Positions 9,019 through 17,575 of a stretch of 64,000 nucleotides of DNA are shown piece after piece (the stretch's first letter is position 1; every line of letters begins with the position of its first letter). The DNA is taken from assembly GCA_913775725.1 (NCBI GenBank), contig CAJYNG010000018.1, forward strand, positions 1-64,000, given 5' to 3'. This DNA comes from an uncultured Stenotrophomonas sp. (GTDB lineage Bacteria > Pseudomonadota > Gammaproteobacteria > Xanthomonadales > Xanthomonadaceae). The notes beneath the pieces were generated by a model. The model was not told where the DNA came from. It did not search any database and saw nothing but the letters and a program-made list of their open reading frames with translations. A program made the translations under genes and the position numbers.

Positions 9019-9055
9019 GGGTCAGATCCCTTTGCGCAGCAAAGGGCTCTGACCC
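9019..9055. repeat. Imperfect palindrome, probable terminator/REP downstream of the receptor
   Basis: Arms GGGTCAGATCCCTTTGC (9019-9035) and GCAAAGGGCTCTGACCC (9039-9055) pair over 17 positions with one mismatch. This GGGTCAGA palindrome is a common dispersed repeat in xanthomonads. Its position 26 bases after the stop suggests it ends the receptor transcript. Confidence 0.75.
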
Positions 9056-9124
9056 CCAAAAACCGCCCAGCCCCCCCTTGCGCAATCAACAGGGATTTTC
9101 TGGCAGCGACGCAAGGTTCCCACA

Positions 9125-9514
9125 ATGTTGCCGGGTCATCCTGTCGGCATGGCTCAGTACAACCCGCGATCACCGTTGTTCGACATCCGGAGCCCGGGAC
9201 GGCCCCGGCAGGCGCCGTCCGTGACGCCTGTGATCGACCTGCAGGCCGAGTACCAGTTCTGGCAGGTGTACGAGCGCGTGGTGCAGCCGCTGCCCGGTGG
9301 CGGGCTGCGGCTGGCCTGGCTGGTACTGCAGATGGTCTACCGGACACGGGAACGCTTCCCCGACGACAGCCACGAGGTGGCGTTGTCGCGGGTCCTGTTC
9401 GGGCCCAACATGACCGGCGATCGCGCGGCCGAGCTGGCCGAACTGTATACCCTGGTCAGCCGCCGGCTGGCAGCGCTCGCGCTGCGCACTGCTGCCGCGC
9501 GAGCCGTGCGTTGA
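9125..9514 (+). CDS. Hypothetical protein
   Basis: A 129-residue predicted cytoplasmic protein. The N-terminal 35 residues are Pro/Arg-rich; the rest looks helical (EYQFWQVYERVVQPL, RLAWLVLQMVYRTRERF, ELAELYTLVSRRLAALALRTAAARAV). I do not recognise the family. The ATG at 9125 has AAGG about seven bases upstream; ATG at 9149 (MAQYNP) is an alternative with a weaker site. Confidence 0.55.
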   Translation: MLPGHPVGMAQYNPRSPLFDIRSPGRPRQAPSVTPVIDLQAEYQFWQVYERVVQPLPGGGLRLAWLVLQMVYRTRERFPDDSHEVALSRVLFGPNMTGDRAAELAELYTLVSRRLAALALRTAAARAVR

Positions 9515-9628
9515 CCGGTCGATAGTCCCAATGGGCTATCGCGGCCCCCCAGTCAATTGCAGACAATCGTATCCGGAGCATGGGCATCCATGCCTGACAT
9601 CTACCTGTCAGATCATTGGGAAGGGACG

Positions 9629-10621
9629 ATGAAGCAGCGATTGAAGAGCGCGCGCTGGGCATGGGCATTTCTGTCGCTGGGATTGCTCGTGGCTGCCGAG
9701 GCCACTGCACGGCCGATGGCGGGCGCGATCGAGGTCGTACCGTTGTGGCCACATGACCATTGGCAGCACCGCGTGCTGGGTCCCGAAAAGGTTGGGTCGA
9801 AGGGCAGCGCCAAGGGCGCAGTGTCCGGTATCAGCGATGCACGCATGGAGATCTATCGCCCTGCGCACCCCAATGGATCGGCGGTGGTGATCTTTGGTGG
9901 CGGTGGCTACGTCCGCATCCAGATCGGCAGCGCGGCCCAGCCCGCCGCCCAATGGCTGCAATCCCAGGGCGTCACGGCGGCGGTCGTGTATTACCGCCTG
10001 CCCGCCGACGGTTGGGCACCGGTATCGCCGTTCCAGGATGGCCAGCGCGCAATGCGCCTGCTGCGGGCACACGCTGTGGAGCTGGGGGTGGACCCGCAGC
10101 AGATTGGGGTGATCGGGTTCTCCGCAGGCGGCAATCTGGCGGGGATCGTCGCGACCCGGTTCGACGCGCCGTTGTACACGTCTGTCGACGCCGCCGACCG
10201 GTTGTCAGCGCGGCCGGACTTCGTAGGCATGATCTACCCGGTCGTTTCCATGCGCCCGCCGTTGGACAAAACCCGCTCACGGCGGGAACTGGGCAGCCAG
10301 GCGGATGCCGAGCAGGCCTATTCGGTGGAAATGCATGTACGCAAGGACATGCCGCCTGTGTTCCTCGCGCAAGCCGTTGACGATCACACCGTGGACGTTG
10401 GCCACAGCGTGGCGATGTACCAGGCGCTGCACGCGCTCGGCGTTCCGGTAGAGCTGCACCTGTTCGAGAAGGGAGGGCACAGCTGGGGGCTGGGCACACA
10501 GGGTTCGCTGGTCGGGCAGTGGCCCGGCCTGTTCGCTACCTGGGCACGCAGCCATGGCTATCTTGGCGCCCCGCCGCAGCGGCCGACACCGGTGCGCGAC
10601 GACGATGGCAGCGGCGACTGA
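9629..10621 (+). CDS. Secreted alpha/beta-hydrolase (BD-FAE / esterase-lipase type)
   Basis: A 330-residue serine hydrolase with a signal peptide (residues 1-28, ending ATARP). The alpha/beta-hydrolase fold shows an oxyanion strand (VVIFGGGGY, residues 87-94), nucleophile Ser165 in GFSAGGN, acid Asp251 or Asp252 (AVDDHT) and His284 (KGGHSWG). It resembles acetyl-xylan esterases and the BD-FAE family, which deacylate plant or other polysaccharides; the substrate is inferred only. The first Met of this signal peptide, at 9629, follows GGAAGGGA. It is monocistronic. Confidence 0.85.
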   Translation: MKQRLKSARWAWAFLSLGLLVAAEATARPMAGAIEVVPLWPHDHWQHRVLGPEKVGSKGSAKGAVSGISDARMEIYRPAHPNGSAVVIFGGGGYVRIQIGSAAQPAAQWLQSQGVTAAVVYYRLPADGWAPVSPFQDGQRAMRLLRAHAVELGVDPQQIGVIGFSAGGNLAGIVATRFDAPLYTSVDAADRLSARPDFVGMIYPVVSMRPPLDKTRSRRELGSQADAEQAYSVEMHVRKDMPPVFLAQAVDDHTVDVGHSVAMYQALHALGVPVELHLFEKGGHSWGLGTQGSLVGQWPGLFATWARSHGYLGAPPQRPTPVRDDDGSGD

Positions 10622-10641
10622 GCCACGCGCGGGCCTCCTCT

Positions 10642-10730
10642 TAGTGGAGTCGACTGTTAGTCGACTGCTCTTCGCATCTACCCTGCAGAAGACCGCGCTG
10701 CGCGCGCGAGTCAACTGACAGTCGACGCTA
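10642..10730. repeat. Divergent REP-like inverted repeat
   Basis: GTCGACTGTTAGTCGACTGC on the left is partly mirrored by GAGTCAACTGACAGTCGAC on the right. The layout resembles a SMAG pair, but the sequence has drifted. It lies between two convergent genes. Confidence 0.55.
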
Positions 10731-10755
10731 TCAATGGCCACTCCGACCGGTGTTT

Positions 10756-12255
10756 CTAAGGATTTCCCCGGTCCATCTGCCGATATCCAATCGCCTCAGT
10801 CAGATGCGCGGTCTGGATGGTTTCACAATCAGCCAGATCCGCAATCGTGCGCGCCACCCGCAGGATCCGGTGCATCGCACGTGCCGACAGCTGCAACCGT
10901 TCAATGGCCTGTTCTAACAGATCCTGATCGGCTTCACTCAGTTTCGTACACGCGCGCAGCGCAGCAGGTGGCAGATGCGCATTGAGACCGCCGCGTGTCT
11001 GCTGCCGGGCATGAGCGGATTCCACCCGCGCACGCACCGATGCACTGGGCTCACCCAGTGGCGTGCTCTCCCGCAACTCCACCGCGTCCATACGCGCCAC
11101 GCTGATATGCAGATCGATGCGGTCCAGCAACGGACCGGACACCCGCGCGCGGTAGCGGTTGATCCGTTCATCGCTGCACAGGCAACGGTTGCTGCGGTCA
11201 CCGGCCCAGCCGCAGGGGCAGGGATTCATCGCAGCCACCAGTTGGAACCGCGCGGGATACTGCACGCTGCGTGCCGCGCGGGCGATGCGGATGTGGCCGG
11301 ATTCCAGTGGCTCGCGCAGGGTTTCCAGCGCGCTGCGGTTCCATTCTGGGAGCTCATCAAGGAAGAGGACTCCATGGTGGGCCAGTGATATTTCACCGGG
11401 GCAGGGCGGGTTGCCCCCACCCACCAGCGCCGCCGCACTGGCGCTGTGATGTGGCGCCCGAAAGGGCCGCTGCCGCCATCGTCTTGGGTCCAGCCCTTCG
11501 CCACTCACCGACGCAATCGCGGCAAGCTGCAGCGCCTCAGTCTCTTCGGTATCCGGCAACAGGCTGGGCAGGCGCGAGGCCAACAGAGTCTTGCCGCAGC
11601 CAGGACTACCGATCAACAACAGATGGTGCCCACCGGCAGCGGCCACTTCCAACGCGCGCCGTGCGTGCGCCTGCCCGCGCACGTCGGCCAGATCCGGCAG
11701 CGGCAACGGCGTCGTGTCCACGCGCTCCACGGGCGGCAACAGGCGCGGGTTGCCCAACCCGGCGCAGCATTCCAGCAGCGTGCGCGCCACACGCACATCC
11801 GCGTGCTCGGCCAACGCAGCCTCTGCGGCATTCCCTGGCGGCACCACCAGGATGCGCCCGGCTTCAGCGGCCGCGATCGCAGCCGGTAGTGCACCGGCCA
11901 CCGGCCGCAGCTCGCCGGTCAGCCCCAGCTCGCCAAGGAATTCGTACTGCAGAAGCGACTGCGGATCGACCTGGCCGCTGGCCGCAAGAATGCCCAGGGC
12001 AATCGCCAGGTCGTAGCGGCCGCCTTCCTTGGGCAGGTCGGCGGGCGCGAGGTTCAACGTGATTCGCCGCTGCGGGAAGTCGAAGCGCGCGCAGAGCAGG
12101 GCGGCACGCACGCGCTCGCGCGATTCGCGCACACTGGTCTCGGCCAAGCCCACGATCTGAGTGACAGGCAGGCCGCCAGAGAGATGCACTTCCACCCGCA
12201 CCAGCGGGGCATCAACCCCGGCGCGGGCGCGGCTGTGAACCAGCGCCAGACTCAT
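10756..12255 (-). CDS. comM: YifB/ComM Mg-chelatase-like AAA+ ATPase
   Basis: ComM is a hexameric AAA+ helicase that promotes branch migration during natural transformation. At 499 residues it is full length. The N-terminal ChlI/Lon-like domain (residues 1-170; VGLAETSVRESRERVRAAL) is followed by the ATPase core with Walker A GSPGCGKT (216-223) and the FLDELPEW Walker B-like motif. A Cys-rich segment (NPCPCG, NRCLC) follows and the Mg-chelatase C-terminal domain ends the protein. The ATG at 12255 follows CAGGAAA; in-frame codons upstream lack family similarity. Its presence fits with a naturally transformable xanthomonad. Confidence 0.93.
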   Translation of the reverse strand: MSLALVHSRARAGVDAPLVRVEVHLSGGLPVTQIVGLAETSVRESRERVRAALLCARFDFPQRRITLNLAPADLPKEGGRYDLAIALGILAASGQVDPQSLLQYEFLGELGLTGELRPVAGALPAAIAAAEAGRILVVPPGNAAEAALAEHADVRVARTLLECCAGLGNPRLLPPVERVDTTPLPLPDLADVRGQAHARRALEVAAAGGHHLLLIGSPGCGKTLLASRLPSLLPDTEETEALQLAAIASVSGEGLDPRRWRQRPFRAPHHSASAAALVGGGNPPCPGEISLAHHGVLFLDELPEWNRSALETLREPLESGHIRIARAARSVQYPARFQLVAAMNPCPCGWAGDRSNRCLCSDERINRYRARVSGPLLDRIDLHISVARMDAVELRESTPLGEPSASVRARVESAHARQQTRGGLNAHLPPAALRACTKLSEADQDLLEQAIERLQLSARAMHRILRVARTIADLADCETIQTAHLTEAIGYRQMDRGNP

Positions 12256-12518
12256 GTGTGGTTTCCTGCAGAGGGGCGCTTGATGGTGCGGCAGGCATTC
12301 GGCACGGCGCCATCGGGCATTGCGGGTGAAACGGCTAGGGGGATTCTGGTCAAGGGCGATCCCTTTCCCTGAACAGACGTCGCTGCGCATCAGGAGTCGC
12401 CTCGCTGAAGCAACCCGATCGCGCCTCGATCCACGATGGATGCACCCAACCGGCGGTTGCATAATCAGTGCATGAAGCGGTTCTCATTTCGACTTACGTC
12501 TGAGTGGAGAGGACGGGA

Positions 12519-13292
12519 ATGAAGATTGTTGCAGCACAGATGCGATCAGCTCCTGGCGACATCGATGGCAATATCGAACGGCACGTGCACTTCATTGAGT
12601 TGGCCGCCTCATGTGGCGGTGCAGCGGTCTTCTTTCCGGAAATGTCGCTGACCGGGTATGAGCCACGGTTGGCCGAACAGCTGGCAATGACGGCAGAGGA
12701 TGCACGTCTGGAGGTATTCCAGTCTCTGAGCGATCGGCACCAGATTCTGGTCGCAGTCGGTGGGCCCTATCGTGGCAACAACGGGCCCGAGATCGGCATG
12801 TTCGTGTTCCGCAGCGGTCAGGCACCGGCTGTCTACACCAAACAGATGCTCCACGCCGACGAACTGCCTTACTTCAAGGCAGGAACGACGCCCCTGTCAG
12901 TAGCCCTTGGAGAGGAAATTTTGGTCCCCGCCATCTGCTTCGAGTCGCTACAGATGGATAGCGCATTGCGGGCCAAGGACGCGGGTGCAACGATTTACGT
13001 TGCCAGTGTTGCAAAGAACATGATCGGTATGGAACGCGCTCACCGCCACTACGCAACAGCCGCGCGGGAGCTTGGGATGATCGTGTTGGCATGCAATGGC
13101 GTGGGCCATGCCGATGGATTCGAGATGACGGGAGGGTCTGCAGCCTGGGACAACAGTGGTGCGCTCAGATGCAGCGCCGGAACTGGAGACGAGGCATTGG
13201 TGGTGTATGACCTCGCAGAACAGATCGGTAGTACCGTGGCAGTCCAGGCAATGAGCATCGCGGGAGCGCGGGGCAACGCCCGGGAAAATTGA
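12519..13292 (+). CDS. Carbon-nitrogen hydrolase (nitrilase superfamily amidase)
   Basis: A 257-residue cytoplasmic enzyme that hydrolyses a C-N bond in an amide or nitrile. The triad is complete: Glu41 (FPEMSLTGYEP), Lys108 (VYTKQM) and Cys140 (AICFESLQ). A second conserved Glu follows the Cys. Length fits short amidases such as omega-amidase or N-carbamoyl hydrolases; the substrate is unknown. The ATG at 12519 has GAGAGGAC upstream. It is divergent from comM with 263 bases between. The gene has somewhat lower GC and more varied codons than its neighbours, which may hint at later acquisition. Confidence 0.87.
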   Translation: MKIVAAQMRSAPGDIDGNIERHVHFIELAASCGGAAVFFPEMSLTGYEPRLAEQLAMTAEDARLEVFQSLSDRHQILVAVGGPYRGNNGPEIGMFVFRSGQAPAVYTKQMLHADELPYFKAGTTPLSVALGEEILVPAICFESLQMDSALRAKDAGATIYVASVAKNMIGMERAHRHYATAARELGMIVLACNGVGHADGFEMTGGSAAWDNSGALRCSAGTGDEALVVYDLAEQIGSTVAVQAMSIAGARGNAREN

Positions 13293-13341
13293 CTGGCACG
13301 CGACTTCCGCAGCTGGCTTTGTTCGAACAGAATCCGTTCGA

Positions 13342-13857
13342 TCAGATGGTGTCCCTGAGAAACTGTGTCCCTGTCATGCGCACGACGTCGTTCAAGCAGC
13401 GCTGGTCATCAGGCACCGACCTGTCAAGGCGCCCAAACCGCGCCTCAACCCACGAAGGCCCCGCACTTTCCACCAGCAACCTTCCCCGGCTCTGGTGTAG
13501 ATCCAGCCAACGCTCGAAGCTGATGCGCAGGCGCTCGATGTCCGGCGCCCGCCAGCGGGCATCGGCAGGCATCCGGATCAGTACGCGGGAGGGCGCGTTC
13601 TCCACGTCCAGCACCAGAACGCCCTTGCAGCGGATCTCGAAGGACGTCACCCCGGCATAGCGCGTGCGCAGTTCAAAGCCTTCCTGCGCCTTCGCAGTAA
13701 CGAAGCCCAGCGCATCGCTGTGCAGCAACCGGTAATCGGCCGGTTGCAGCTTCTGGTAGGCCCACACCTGATCGCCCGCGGGCTCGGGCCATGCCGCCCA
13801 TACTGCGCCGATCACCGCGGTGCACGCCGCCGCCGCGGCAAGACCGTACTGCTTCAT
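13342..13857 (-). CDS. Hypothetical exported or membrane-anchored protein
   Basis: A 171-residue protein with one N-terminal hydrophobic segment (GLAAAAACTAVIGAVWAAW, residues 5-23), which could be a signal peptide or anchor. The rest is soluble and mixed alpha/beta, with two Cys (IRCKG, DQRCLN). No family is recognised. It lies 48 bases after the stop of a small gene on the same strand, so the two may form an operon behind the structured region at 14291-14577. Confidence 0.6.
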   Translation of the reverse strand: MKQYGLAAAAACTAVIGAVWAAWPEPAGDQVWAYQKLQPADYRLLHSDALGFVTAKAQEGFELRTRYAGVTSFEIRCKGVLVLDVENAPSRVLIRMPADARWRAPDIERLRISFERWLDLHQSRGRLLVESAGPSWVEARFGRLDRSVPDDQRCLNDVVRMTGTQFLRDTI

Positions 13858-13905
13858 TCGTCACCCCGCACATAGGTAGAAGGGCATGCGTTGCTGGCGG
13901 GGCGC

Positions 13906-14262
13906 TCAGTCTCTTGGCCGAACCCGCTCGTGGATGAAGGCGGTCAGCGCCAGATCGGCCATCACCAGCCCTTCCATCACCCGGTCGCCCACGTACTGCT
14001 CCGGCTCGCCGTTCTGGCGCGTGCGCTCGGCTGCCAGCAGGATCTCCTGCACGATGCGCTGGCCGGTGAGGGCGCAGTCGGCGTCGGACAACGCCATCTG
14101 CCGGCTGCGTAGATGGTGCCGCTCGGGCCAGGGCTGGCCGTCGGCCGCAGCGCCCGCGCCAATGGCGTGCAGGATGGCGATGAGGCTGTTGGGATCCAGG
14201 GTCGGAGCGGCAGAGGGCGCTTGCTGGATCGGGCGCGGGGGAGGGGAGTGCGGCGTGGTCAT
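13906..14262 (-). CDS. Small hypothetical protein behind a structured leader
   Basis: A 118-residue protein: a Pro/Ala-rich N-terminus (residues 1-25), then helical segments (LIAILHAIGAGAA, GQRIVQEILLAAERTRQNG, DRVMEGLVMADLALTAFIHERV). No signal peptide, metal site or known domain is visible. The ATG at 14262 has GGAG nine bases upstream. The striking point is the upstream DNA: several strong hairpins at 14291-14577 would lie in its 5' region. The function is unknown. Confidence 0.6.
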   Translation of the reverse strand: MTTPHSPPPRPIQQAPSAAPTLDPNSLIAILHAIGAGAAADGQPWPERHHLRSRQMALSDADCALTGQRIVQEILLAAERTRQNGEPEQYVGDRVMEGLVMADLALTAFIHERVRPRD

Positions 14263-14290
14263 GGCAGGCTCCGTGCATGCAGGCAGAAGC

Positions 14291-14577
14291 CGCCACCGAT
14301 AAAGGTGGCGGACAGGGCGTGGCTCGAAAACCGGTTGCTAGACAAAGCCGGCGGGCACGAGGCCCCCACGCCCCGCCCGCCATAGCCGGCAGACGGATTG
14401 CCAGCCGGCACCACGCGCGGTGGTGCCGGCTGGCAAGCGCAAACTTACGTCTAGCAATCCGGGTTTTCGAGTCCCGACCACCGATGCACGGTGGCGCAGT
14501 AACGATTACCTGCTGTTGTGCGGAATGCCAACGGGTAGGGGTCAATGCCGCCAAAACCCGAGACGCTTTTGGCATTG
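14291..14577 (-). promoter_or_regulatory. Nested inverted repeats: candidate structured RNA leader
   Basis: Outer arms CTCGAAAACCGGTTGCTAG (14323-14341) and CTAGCAATCCGGGTTTTCGAG (14451-14471) enclose two internal hairpins. One is a GC-rich stem (14347-14390, GCCGGCGGGC with GCCCGCC). The other is a perfect 15-bp stem at 14400-14434 (GCCAGCCGGCACCAC). Another hairpin with stem CGCCACC lies at 14291-14310, just before the 118-residue gene. A fifth (CAATGCC..CCAAAA with TTTTGGCATTG) is at 14543-14577. Read on the minus strand, this would be a multi-branch 5' leader. It could instead be a palindromic mobile repeat; both readings are inference. Confidence 0.5.
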
Positions 14578-14864
14578 TCGCATAGCGTGGAAAGGGGCGA
14601 GAGCCTTGGTGTGCTAGGCGCAGCGGCACTTCTGGAACGGAGTCGTCAGAAACTTCCGTCAGAGATGTAAGGGGCGGCAAATGCGACAGCACTCGCCCAT
14701 CGGGCACGCGTGATCGCTCATGCAACCGAACCGCTGCGACACCCGCTGGATGGTTTAAATGACTTCCTGCCTATTGAACCCATCGAGCGCCGCGCGCAAT
14801 CTGACTACTGCTGTAGTCACTGAAGGCCGTCCTGCCCGCAGCAGGAAGGTTCTGCAGCGTTCGA

Positions 14865-15512
14865 ATGGACTCCACCCACTGGCGAAGGCCAAAACAAGGA
14901 TCACTGCACGTGCAACGCCGCAGCCGACTGCTTCTCTGCGCGGGCCTGATCCCGCTTCCGTGGTTCCTGTTCTGGACCAGCCTTGCCGCCGCGTTCGCGC
15001 CGGGCTACAACCCGCTTGCGCAGCACGCCAGTGAGCTGCTGCAGGCGCCAACGCTTGCAAGCATCTGCGGCAGGATCGCGGCTATCGGCTCCGGTGTGGG
15101 CTTCGCGGCGTTCTCCATCGGGGTATGGCGGGAGTCCGGTCGGCGGATTGCCGTAGGTGCAATCTGCTGGTTGGTCTTTGGCATTTCCATGCTGACCAAC
15201 GGGCTCTGGCCCATGGGCCAGCCGATGCACGGCTTCTACACCATCGGTATCGCAAACATCATTGCACCGGCGATGTCGCACATCGAACTGAGTGCGTGGT
15301 CTGCCAACCGAAGGGCGTATGCCGTGACTGCTGCGGTGAGCGTCGCGGGGATTGTCTATCTCTGGTTGAACGTGGTGGGAGCGGACCCGGAAGGGTTCAG
15401 GGGGCTGACCCAGCGCGTGTTCTCGTCTATCAACTCGCTGTGGCCGTTCCTGGTTGCGCTGTACCTGCTGCGAAGGGGTTCAAGCGCGCTGAAGGCGGAG
15501 CCTGCGCATTGA
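14865..15512 (+). CDS. DUF998 family membrane protein
   Basis: A 215-residue integral membrane protein with about six helices. Family features include the first helix (LLLCAGLIPLPWFLFW), the NPLAQHASELL motif after it, GFAAFSIG, NGLWPMGQPMHGFYT and a final VALYLL helix. DUF998 proteins have no established function. The start is uncertain: ATG at 14865 gives a basic 15-residue lead, and GTG at 14910 starts just before the first helix. Confidence 0.72.
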   Translation: MDSTHWRRPKQGSLHVQRRSRLLLCAGLIPLPWFLFWTSLAAAFAPGYNPLAQHASELLQAPTLASICGRIAAIGSGVGFAAFSIGVWRESGRRIAVGAICWLVFGISMLTNGLWPMGQPMHGFYTIGIANIIAPAMSHIELSAWSANRRAYAVTAAVSVAGIVYLWLNVVGADPEGFRGLTQRVFSSINSLWPFLVALYLLRRGSSALKAEPAH

Positions 15513-15561
15513 TGGATAGGCATGCAGTTGCATGGATGGCTGTTGAGCGCGTGGCTTTGAG

Positions 15562-15933
15562 ATGGGGATGAAGATCTTTCGCCGTCAGCTGATCTACGTT
15601 CGAGTGCACCAGGACCACTTCATTGCGCGCGTGGTGGGTGGAGACAGGACCATCCGTCGTCAGTGTCATGCCCTTGGCAATCGCGCGGGCCCGATCAAGG
15701 ACTTCTCTACTCTCCAGCCCCAGCTCAAGGCGATCTTCTCGGAACTCCTGCCTGGGTTCTCTCTCGTCAAGCCGTGGGGGATTCTGCACTTTGATCCGGT
15801 TGAGTACCCGGTCACGAAGGAAGAACTGGCCGGGTTCCAGAAGGCTGCCATGCGAAGTGGTGTGAGCTTCTGTTTTCTCTCCACGTGGGAGCAGCGGCAT
15901 GAAGACAGCGATCTGTTGGAGATGTTCAAGTAG
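15562..15933 (+). CDS. Small hypothetical protein, possibly YjaA-like
   Basis: A 123-residue cytoplasmic protein. The pattern (a short strand LIYVRVHQDHFIARVV, a middle DFSTLQPQLKAIFSELLPG, then VSFCFLSTWEQ and a final LLEMFK) loosely resembles the E. coli YjaA stress-response protein family. I reached this by eye, and it is weak. ATG at 15562 and ATG at 15568 are both possible starts. It lies 49 bases after the DUF998 gene on the same strand and may be co-transcribed with it. Confidence 0.5.
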   Translation: MGMKIFRRQLIYVRVHQDHFIARVVGGDRTIRRQCHALGNRAGPIKDFSTLQPQLKAIFSELLPGFSLVKPWGILHFDPVEYPVTKEELAGFQKAAMRSGVSFCFLSTWEQRHEDSDLLEMFK

Positions 15934-16084
15934 TGCCGGCCCGATACTTCGTTCCAGGCCAAGCAAATTCGTGGTTGGGTCTGTTCGAGGCACTGCGAGA
16001 GTCCGCTCTTGGCCGGGAGCGGACATCGTTCGACGACCTGCTGCGTTGGTCCTCCGTCGGCCAAAGCACGTGTCTCTCCTTCCC

Positions 16085-16519
16085 TCAATTGATGATCTCC
16101 CCACTCCCCGAAGCAACAAACGCCTTCAACTGCCGGACGAACTCCGCGTCATACAGCTCCCACTCCACAATCTCCCCCACAACCCGCAATGGCTGCGCAC
16201 TCCGATACGACCGCGTCGGGTTCCCGGGAAATTTCTTGTTGGTCACATTCGGGTCGTCTTCAAACTGCCCGGTCGGCTCCACCACATACACGCGCGGCCG
16301 CCCTTCACCGCGGGCCATCTCCGCAGCCAGCCCGGCGCCCTTGGCAATGGTGGTGAAGTAGATGTGGTTCATCACCACACTGTCGCGATAGTTGGAGCGG
16401 AAGCCCGCGCTCAGCAGTTCGCCCACTGCAAGGTCGGCGCGGGTGCCGTGATAGAAGGGCCCGGCGACCTGGTCGCAGGTGTCATGCGAAACGGGTGTCC
16501 ATTCAGTGTCCTGTGCCAT
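16085..16519 (-). CDS. arr: Rifamycin ADP-ribosyltransferase Arr
   Basis: Arr transfers ADP-ribose from NAD to the C23 hydroxyl of rifampicin and inactivates it. The protein is 144 residues, the family length. Conserved blocks are PFYHGTRADL (21-30), GFRSNY (39-44), NHIYFT (51-56), GRPRVYVVEPTG (73-84), and EDDPNVTNKKFPGNPTRSYR (87-106), which carries the catalytic Asp equivalent to Asp84 of mycobacterial Arr (Asp88 or Asp89 here). The ATG at 16519 follows GAGAGGGG. It has no integron or mobile neighbour, so it is a resident chromosomal gene. Its natural substrate may not be a drug. Confidence 0.9.
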   Translation of the reverse strand: MAQDTEWTPVSHDTCDQVAGPFYHGTRADLAVGELLSAGFRSNYRDSVVMNHIYFTTIAKGAGLAAEMARGEGRPRVYVVEPTGQFEDDPNVTNKKFPGNPTRSYRSAQPLRVVGEIVEWELYDAEFVRQLKAFVASGSGEIIN

Positions 16520-16621
16520 CGCTGCTGCCCCTCTCTGTGCTGCCGGATCGACAGGCCGGCGAGTCTAGGGCGCCCGGTGGGCCTTGCTGCAAGGCCCCAT
16601 CCGGGAAATAATCTGTAAACG

Positions 16622-16646
16622 GGAGGCGCGGTGCGCCTCCTTTTTT
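16622..16646. terminator. Terminator downstream of ubiK
   Basis: A hairpin with arms GGAGGCGC and GCGCCTCC (16622-16640) has six T on the plus strand after it (16641-16646). The ubiK stop directly abuts this tract. On the minus strand the hairpin is followed by CGTTT, so it probably ends ubiK transcription and also blocks readthrough from the other side. Confidence 0.75.
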
Positions 16647-16897
16647 CATTCTGCGGCGCCGCGCCCTTCCAGCTCGCGCACGGCCGTTTCCAGCGCATCC
16701 AGCTTTTCGCGGGTCTTCAGCAGCACGGCGCGCTGCACTTCGAACTCCTCGCGGGTGACCAGGTCCAGCTTGGCCAGGCCGGCCTGCAGCGCGCTCTTGA
16801 AGGTGGCCTGCAGTTCTTCGCGCGATTCGCGCAGGCCCGGCGGCACCAGGTCGCTGAGGCGACGGGCGAGGTCATCGATTTGGTTCAGGTCGATCAT
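16646..16897 (-). CDS. ubiK: Ubiquinone biosynthesis accessory factor UbiK
   Basis: UbiK (YqiC, BMFP family) is a small trimeric coiled-coil protein that assists the UbiJ lipid carrier in aerobic ubiquinone synthesis at the membrane. This 83-residue copy has the typical start MIDLNQIDDLARRLSDLVP, the linker VTREEFEVQRAVLLKTREKL and a C-terminal coiled coil (LDALETAVRELE). The ATG at 16897 follows GGAG by six bases; the longer frame adds 16 unrelated residues. No other ubi gene is adjacent apart from the distant AarF/UbiB-family gene at 34.8 kb. Confidence 0.9.
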   Translation of the reverse strand: MIDLNQIDDLARRLSDLVPPGLRESREELQATFKSALQAGLAKLDLVTREEFEVQRAVLLKTREKLDALETAVRELEGRGAAE

Positions 16898-17049
16898 GGG
16901 GTGCTCCGTGGAGGTGGGCCCGTGCATCCGGCGCGGGCAGGCCATTCGGGCACAAGGATACTGCCGGCACCCACTGCCCGGACAGGCGGCAGCGGCTTCG
17001 CACGGGCCGCGTTCAGGCGCTATCCTCCACGCCGGAAGACAGGAGATAG

Positions 17050-17391
<342 letters not shown>

Positions 17392-17407
17392 TCCGTTTGG
17401 CGGGATG

Positions 17408-17483
17408 TTGTAGAGCCGAGCCGATGCTCGGCTGCATTTCGCGCGATGCAGGAACAGCAGCCGAGCGTGGGCTCGGCTCTACA
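17408..17483. repeat. SMAG-type REP pair with a degenerate third unit
   Basis: A GTAGAGCCGAGC unit at 17410 faces an inverted unit ending at 17483. A decayed half-unit (TCGAGCAAGCTCGACTCTAC) continues to about 17520. It lies between the convergent P-II gene and the hypothetical gene at 17576. Confidence 0.88.
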
Positions 17484-17575
17484 ATGAGCGGTAAAGCGGT
17501 CGAGCAAGCTCGACTCTACGACCGGGATCGGGCGGCGCGAACACCCGTGTGCGACGAAGTGCCCTCCCAGTGTGA

